Source: Acinetobacter sp. (lineage in GTDB: Bacteria > Pseudomonadota > Gammaproteobacteria > Pseudomonadales > Moraxellaceae). Taken from it: DNA of 9,911 nt. Each line of letters opens with the position of its first letter. The first letter of the stretch is position 1. The notes beneath the pieces are model-generated. The model was not told the DNA's origin and ran no database searches. It saw only the letters and a program-made list of their open reading frames with translations. Made by a program: the position numbers and the translations under genes. Where the stretch lies: positions 1 to 9,911 of the forward strand of contig JASLHF010000186.1 of assembly GCA_030152275.1 (NCBI GenBank), in the 5' to 3' direction. This document shows positions 6,659 to 9,911 of this stretch, one piece after another.

Positions 6659-7069
6659 ATCTTTGGGCTCAATCTGGCAAAGTAAAGGATGACCTTGAGA
6701 CCGAGCGTAATTATTGACTTGGTTTGCTTTAGTTTCCGCAATGTCCCGCGGATAAACGCCTGCTACACCTTTTCCTTCATAGTGTACAGTTAGCATTACT
6801 TGAGTCGCTTGGTCAAGATTCATTGCAAAGTATTGTTGTAAAATTTCAATTACAAAGTCCATTGGGGTGTAATCATCGTTCATTAAAACGACAGCATACA
6901 TCGGCGGACGCTTCAGCTCAGGACGAGCCGACAGCACCGCCGTATTTGAATCCGCCTCTTCATGCGTTTCATTACCTAAACGCGGACTGAGATGCCAATC
7001 AACCAGCCCTGTTTCATGGAATGAGTTTTTAATGTCAGATAAGTTAATTTGACGTTTGTTGGTTCGCAT
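6656..7069 (-). CDS. clpS: ClpS, N-degron adaptor of ClpAP
   Basis: ClpS binds proteins with destabilising N-terminal residues (Leu, Phe, Tyr, Trp), hands them to ClpA, and blocks competing substrates such as SsrA-tagged proteins. The conserved core runs from residue 55 (PPMYAVVLMNDDYTPMDFV) to the end. N64, D65 and H96 match E. coli N34, D35 and H66, which contact the substrate alpha-amino group. MLTVHYEGKG (92-101) and AETKANQVNNYARSQGHPLL (111-130) are typical. The product is 137 residues against about 106 in E. coli: the extra 30 or so precede the core and include a polar, acidic stretch (32-42). No other ATG occurs before Met57, which lies in the core, so the start at 7069 is favoured although its Shine-Dalgarno is weak. 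It is 19 bases after the upstream membrane-protein gene. Confidence 0.96.
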   Translation of the reverse strand: MRTNKRQINLSDIKNSFHETGLVDWHLSPRLGNETHEEADSNTAVLSARPELKRPPMYAVVLMNDDYTPMDFVIEILQQYFAMNLDQATQVMLTVHYEGKGVAGVYPRDIAETKANQVNNYARSQGHPLLCQIEPKD

Positions 7070-7088
7070 AAGATCTTCGATTCACACT

Positions 7089-7841
7089 TTAGTTGGCATT
7101 GGCTTCAGCCTGAGGAATTTCTGAAAGGAAAGCGGATTGATTCTCTACCGGCTGGCCTTTTGCCCAGCTGAAACGGCGTACAACCTGTTTTCCAGCGCCA
7201 TTTAAACGCACTTCAAGAAATTCTGGGCTAAAACCTTTTGGCATAGTCCAGCGCCCAGTCAGGCGCTCATTATTATCAAAATTAAAATTGCGGTCTTCCA
7301 TAGGCACAGACAGCACTTCCGTACCCTGAATCAAGCGCAGCTCCACACTGCCTGAGGCTCGGCTTTTACCGGGGCTCACCTGCATTAAATCCAGTTGATA
7401 TTCATAGGCGTTTTCAGGCAGAGGCTTAATCGCAATATGCTGTACAGCTAAAGCGATCCCACCGCGCTGACGCAGCACTTCACGGTAAATCACGCCTAAA
7501 CTTTCTGCTTGTTCCTGCGCATCGCGCGACTTATTTACCGCAAGGTTCAGTTCTGTGGCATTAGTAACCGCAATATCACGCTCCTGAACAGCCGCATTAA
7601 GGCTCTTATTAAGAGAGGCTAAATCAGTTTTTTGCTTTTTGACAACTTCAACCAACTGCTCAGCATCTGCGTCATAGCCGACAACCGTTAAGCCTTGACG
7701 GTGACCGACCGTGTAGCCCAGCAATCCGCTGCTGAGAACCAGCACTACTGCACCAATTGCCAGCGGCATATTGGTTTGCAAGAACGGTTTTTTTTCGCTT
7801 GCATTTGGCTGTGACGTAATTTGTGAATCTGAGTTTGGCAT
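7089..7841 (-). CDS. Single-pass membrane protein with coiled coil, DUF6776-like
   Basis: The 250-residue product has a polar cytoplasmic tail (1-24) and one transmembrane helix at about 25-46 (MPLAIGAVVLVLSSGLLGYTVG). A probable coiled coil spans 58-118, with repeated small, Leu and charged residues. A C-terminal predicted beta domain (about 128-228) has charged strands and ends in RRFSWAKGQPVENQS. I take it to be the DUF6776-type family found beside argC in pseudomonads; that name is from memory and uncertain. The function is unknown; topology suggests an inner-membrane protein with a periplasmic coiled coil and beta domain. The ATG at 7841 has a modest Shine-Dalgarno, AAGAG, six bases upstream. 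It is 79 bases after argC, with a hairpin between, and 19 bases before clpS, so clpSA transcripts may start within or upstream of it. Confidence 0.8.
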   Translation of the reverse strand: MPNSDSQITSQPNASEKKPFLQTNMPLAIGAVVLVLSSGLLGYTVGHRQGLTVVGYDADAEQLVEVVKKQKTDLASLNKSLNAAVQERDIAVTNATELNLAVNKSRDAQEQAESLGVIYREVLRQRGGIALAVQHIAIKPLPENAYEYQLDLMQVSPGKSRASGSVELRLIQGTEVLSVPMEDRNFNFDNNERLTGRWTMPKGFSPEFLEVRLNGAGKQVVRRFSWAKGQPVENQSAFLSEIPQAEANAN

Positions 7842-7870
7842 TATCGTCTCTTATTTTGATTTATTCCAAA

Positions 7871-7902
7871 ACACACATTTAAATCGAAATCTAAATGTGT
7901 GT
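7871..7902 (-). terminator. Hairpin between argC and the membrane-protein gene
   Basis: An 11-bp perfect stem (7871-7881 with 7892-7902, ACACACATTTA and its complement) surrounds a 10-base loop. On the minus strand the stem runs into TTTTGG, so the T tract is short. It probably attenuates or partly ends argC transcription, or blocks 3' decay. There is no obvious promoter in the rest of the 79-base gap. Confidence 0.5.
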
Positions 7903-7920
7903 GAAGTTTTAAAACGTTTC

Positions 7921-8967
7921 TTATGGTAATAAGCCAATGCCTTGCAGGCCTTCGCTTTCAGCAAAATTAAACATTAAGTTCATATTTTGTACAGCTTGGC
8001 CGGCAGCACCTTTCACTAAGTTATCTTGCGCAACAAGAATCACCAGTTTTTTCGGCTGCGGTTTATACAGCGCGATGCGTAATTGGTTTGCACCACGAAC
8101 TGTACGAGTTTCTGGTGAACTGCCTGCTGGCATTACATCAACAAATTGCTCATTTGCATAAAATGCTTCATACAAGCTTTGTAAGTCAGCTTCAGCACCT
8201 GCATCAGTCAAATCAATATAGATTGTACTGAGCATACCGCGAATCATTGGCACTAAATGCGGTACAAATAAAATTTCGTTAAACACGCCTTTTTGACCTG
8301 AAATATTTTCCAATGCTTCCACAATTTCAGGGTGATGGCGATGACCTGCAACGCCATAAGCCTTGAAGTTATCTGCATTTTCAGAATAAATCATGCCTAG
8401 GCTTGCTTTACGGCCTGCGCCTGATACACCCGATTTTGCATCGATAATAATACTTTCAGGTTTCACCAATGCGTCAGCTTTGAGCACGGGCGCTAAACCA
8501 AGCTGTACTGTTGTTGGGTAGCAGCCTGGGTTACCAATCACATTGGCCTGTTTGATTTTTTCACGGTTAAGTTCCGACAAACCGTAAACTGAATCTTTTA
8601 ATAGTTCTGGACATGCATGGTCTAAACCGTACCATTTTTCAAACTGAGCTAAGTCCTGCAAACGGAAGTCAGCGGCAAGGTCAATGACTTTAGTATTTGC
8701 TGCAACTAACGCTTCGGCATGTTTCATTGCTACGCCATGCGGTGTTGCAAAAAATACAACGTCACATTGTTTGAGTTCTTCGATATTTAGGTCTGAATAG
8801 CAAAGGTCTGTATGTCCACGTAAGCTTGGGAACATATCGTCAACACGACGACCATTTTCAGTACGTGAAGTCAGAACTTTTACTTCTGCATTTGGATGTC
8901 GTAGCAATAGACGCAACAATTCAACGCCTGTATACCCTGTTCCACCGACAATACCTACTGAAATCAC
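7921..8967 (-). CDS. argC: N-acetyl-gamma-glutamyl-phosphate reductase
   Basis: This enzyme catalyses the NADPH-dependent reduction of N-acetylglutamyl phosphate to the semialdehyde, the third step of arginine biosynthesis in the cytoplasm. The 348 residues are typical of the long ArgC class. The nucleotide-binding GGTGYTG is at 8-14, and the catalytic cysteine C149 sits in GNPGCYPT (145-152). The catalytic histidine H209 lies in AGHRHHPEI (207-215), and KSGVSGAGR (178-186) is also conserved. The start is GTG (8967-8965), with AGAGG at 8980-8976 eight bases upstream on the minus strand. The promoter region carries an extended -10 and an inverted repeat. It is not linked to other arginine genes except argF, about 6 kb away on the other strand. 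Downstream is a membrane-protein gene. Confidence 0.97.
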   Translation of the reverse strand: MISVGIVGGTGYTGVELLRLLLRHPNAEVKVLTSRTENGRRVDDMFPSLRGHTDLCYSDLNIEELKQCDVVFFATPHGVAMKHAEALVAANTKVIDLAADFRLQDLAQFEKWYGLDHACPELLKDSVYGLSELNREKIKQANVIGNPGCYPTTVQLGLAPVLKADALVKPESIIIDAKSGVSGAGRKASLGMIYSENADNFKAYGVAGHRHHPEIVEALENISGQKGVFNEILFVPHLVPMIRGMLSTIYIDLTDAGAEADLQSLYEAFYANEQFVDVMPAGSSPETRTVRGANQLRIALYKPQPKKLVILVAQDNLVKGAAGQAVQNMNLMFNFAESEGLQGIGLLP

Positions 8968-9008
8968 GCTATTTACCTCTATGCAAAGTATCCATTTCCA
9001 AGTTCGCT

Positions 9009-9017
9009 AGTATGACA
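9009..9017 (-). promoter_or_regulatory. Extended -10 promoter of argC
   Basis: On the minus strand TGTCATACT (9017-9009) is an extended -10 with CATACT in place of TATAAT. The -35 at correct spacing is weak (TCAGAA). Transcription would start near 9002, giving a leader of about 35 bases to the GTG. Confidence 0.5.
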
Positions 9018-9020
9018 GGA

Positions 9021-9039
9021 AGTTCGGATTTTCTGAACT
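9021..9039. promoter_or_regulatory. Inverted repeat at the argC promoter, candidate operator
   Basis: AGTTCGG (9021-9027) and CTGAACT (9033-9039) form a 7-bp inverted repeat with one mismatch and a five-base spacer. It covers the spacer and -35 of the argC promoter. A further direct copy of AAGTTCG lies at 9000-9006, twenty bases from the one at 9020-9026, about two helical turns. The regulator is not identifiable; the site does not resemble the ARG box as I know it. Confidence 0.4.
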
Positions 9040-9088
9040 GTTTTGCTATAGCATCCTTCTATTTTCTAATATTTTTAATGTTTACATA

Positions 9089-9112
9089 AAAAGTAGGGCT
9101 TAAAATACTTTT
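9089..9112 (-). terminator. Weak terminator after the GIY-YIG gene
   Basis: On the minus strand AAAAGTA and TACTTTT (9112-9106 and 9095-9089) form a 7-bp AT-rich stem with a 10-base loop, and the T tract runs to five T. It begins nine bases after the stop codon. The stability is low. Confidence 0.4.
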
Positions 9113-9121
9113 CAATAACTT

Positions 9122-9550
9122 TTAACGCCCAACTTTATTATGAATAGGCTGCATTTTTAAGATCAAATACATTTCTAAAGCATAAGCAAGGCAAGCTTGG
9201 TCAGGTTCAAAGCCAATTGTGATAATTGCACCTGCATCGACAAGTCTTTTATCGACCGGTCCATAATGGTCATTTGCCTTATCAATCCATCTGCAATATT
9301 TCATAACTCGATCGCTTAAACCATTTCCCGAATACCTACCACCAACTTTAGAAGCGCCTACTCCAATATAAGTAATTTCACTTCCTTTGATGAAAGCATA
9401 AACACCTTGTTTGTTATAATTAGGAATTGGCCTGAAACGAGTATCAATATCCGACCATTGCGGTGCATCACCTAATTCTTTGACATTCCAATGTAGCTTA
9501 AAAAACAATTCAGTAAATTCTTTAAGTGATTTTAGAGTAGGTTCAGTCAT
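9122..9550 (-). CDS. Stand-alone GIY-YIG nuclease-like protein
   Basis: From the ATG at 9550 the product is 142 residues; the same frame extends to a TTG at 9598 (158 residues). I choose 9550 because a good promoter (9585-9613) would start transcription near 9578, inside the longer version; neither start has a clear Shine-Dalgarno. In 142-residue numbering, the GIY-YIG fold is seen as GVYAF (49-53) and ITYIGVG (59-65). A glycine-rich loop and helix with Arg follow (GGRYSGNGLSDRVMKYC, 70-86; R81 is the likely catalytic Arg). The metal-ligand Glu is E126 in ALEMYLILKMQPIHNKVGR (124-142), with Asn138 in the closing HNKVGR. All expected catalytic elements are present, so it may cut DNA, but its target is unknown. 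It has only a short N-terminal region before the domain and no DNA-recognition domain. It follows a YgjP-type peptidase gene. UvrC and homing endonucleases are excluded by size. Confidence 0.8.
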   Translation of the reverse strand: MTEPTLKSLKEFTELFFKLHWNVKELGDAPQWSDIDTRFRPIPNYNKQGVYAFIKGSEITYIGVGASKVGGRYSGNGLSDRVMKYCRWIDKANDHYGPVDKRLVDAGAIITIGFEPDQACLAYALEMYLILKMQPIHNKVGR

Positions 9551-9584
9551 ATTTATTTTCTGTTTTATAAAGTCAACCAATATC

Positions 9585-9613
9585 ATCATATCTTTCAAAT
9601 ACTAAGTATGCAA
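9585..9613 (-). promoter_or_regulatory. Promoter of the GIY-YIG gene
   Basis: On the minus strand TTGCAT (9613-9608), a 17-base spacer and TATGAT (9590-9585) make a near-consensus promoter in the gap after the peptidase gene. The predicted start of transcription near 9578 supports translation from the ATG at 9550 rather than the TTG at 9598. Confidence 0.6.
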
Positions 9614-9650
9614 AAAGAGTTAATTTTGAAAAAATTAAATGACCTTTTTT

Positions 9651-9911
9651 TCACCACCACCAAGGCATTGGCGTACTTTTTAATAATTTTCGATGCTCCT
9701 GAAAATTGGCATCATGCTTGGCCACTTCTGCCCAAAAATTTGAACTATGATCAAAATGCTTGGTATGTGCCAACTCATGTACGGCCACATATCGCGCGAT
9801 TTCCAACGGGAAAAGCACTAATCCGCTATTTAGCATAATGTCGTGTTTTGCAGAACAACTGCCCCAGCGGGTTTTGGGTTGACGGATATTACAACCATGA
9901 AATAGCAAGCC
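9651..9911 (-). CDS. YgjP-type zinc metallopeptidase, C-terminal part (enters from the right edge)
   Basis: The frame is open to the window edge, so only the last 86 codons are visible and the true start lies beyond 9911; the TTG at 9908-9906 is an internal leucine. The family signature is clear: KTRWGSCSAKHDIMLN, then VAVHELAHTKHFDHSSNFW, in which HELAH supplies two zinc-binding His and the catalytic Glu and the later DHS supplies the third His. This matches the YgjP-like (DUF45, M48-related) metallopeptidase domain; substrates are generally unknown. The visible C terminus ends in the unusual run PMPWWW, encoded by three TGG codons just before TGA. Such genes often follow hsdR in type I restriction loci, but the partner gene is outside the window. 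It lies upstream of the GIY-YIG gene on the same strand. Confidence 0.88.
   Translation of the reverse strand, partial: GLLFHGCNIRQPKTRWGSCSAKHDIMLNSGLVLFPLEIARYVAVHELAHTKHFDHSSNFWAEVAKHDANFQEHRKLLKSTPMPWWW

Noticed and set aside
8826..9089. 87-codon plus-strand frame over the argC start and promoter
   Set aside because: It is antisense to argC and its promoter, with no ribosome binding site; the hydrophobic end comes from AT-rich intergenic DNA.
9608..9838. 76-codon plus-strand frame opposite the peptidase gene
   Set aside because: It is the complement of the HELAH-containing coding region and of the GIY-YIG promoter.
1..9911. CRISPR arrays, tRNA, rRNA or insertion sequence ends
   Set aside because: No regularly spaced repeats, tRNA-like cloverleaf, rRNA sequence or transposase-like frame was seen.

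Overview
The window looks like chromosomal DNA of an Acinetobacter-like gammaproteobacterium (Moraxellaceae). It is AT-rich. ArgF, ArgC, ClpA, ClpS and YnfA all read as gammaproteobacterial, and the pairing of argC with a membrane coiled-coil protein is a pseudomonad/Acinetobacter-type neighbourhood. The genus is an inference from gene content and was not checked by a search.

Left part (1-2144). The 5' end of a methylisocitrate lyase gene (prpB, propionate catabolism) reads leftward out of the window. It is divergent from a TetR-family regulator gene (422-1069). The regulator has a perfect extended -10 promoter, immediately preceded by a 24-bp imperfect palindrome that is a good operator candidate. 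argF (ornithine carbamoyltransferase) follows, with its own extended -10 promoter overlapping the regulator's stop codon, and ends in a strong intrinsic terminator.

Middle (2145-3936). This holds unrecognised genes for exported proteins. One is a 157-residue protein with a signal peptide (2204-2677). The next stretch is best read as one exported-protein gene broken by frameshifts: a 5' piece with the membrane/lipoprotein signal (2749-2973) and a long 3' piece with no ATG start and four cysteines (3003-3887).

Right-centre (3937-8967, minus strand). Reading leftward: argC (arginine biosynthesis, GTG start), a single-pass membrane coiled-coil protein, clpS, clpA, then ynfA. clpS and clpA are tightly coupled: the clpA Shine-Dalgarno overlaps the clpS stop codon. 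Together they encode the N-degron adaptor and the unfoldase that feed ClpP. A UUCG-loop terminator separates clpA from ynfA. The arginine genes argF and argC are about 6 kb apart, on opposite strands, and separately controlled.

Right edge (9089-9911, minus strand). An AT-rich accessory segment holds a small stand-alone GIY-YIG nuclease-like protein with its own good promoter. Upstream of it is the 3' end of a YgjP-type zinc metallopeptidase (HELAH motif) that enters from outside the window. YgjP-type genes often sit just downstream of type I restriction hsdR genes, so this edge may be the tail of a restriction or defence locus. That is the most promising lead here, but it depends on sequence beyond the window.
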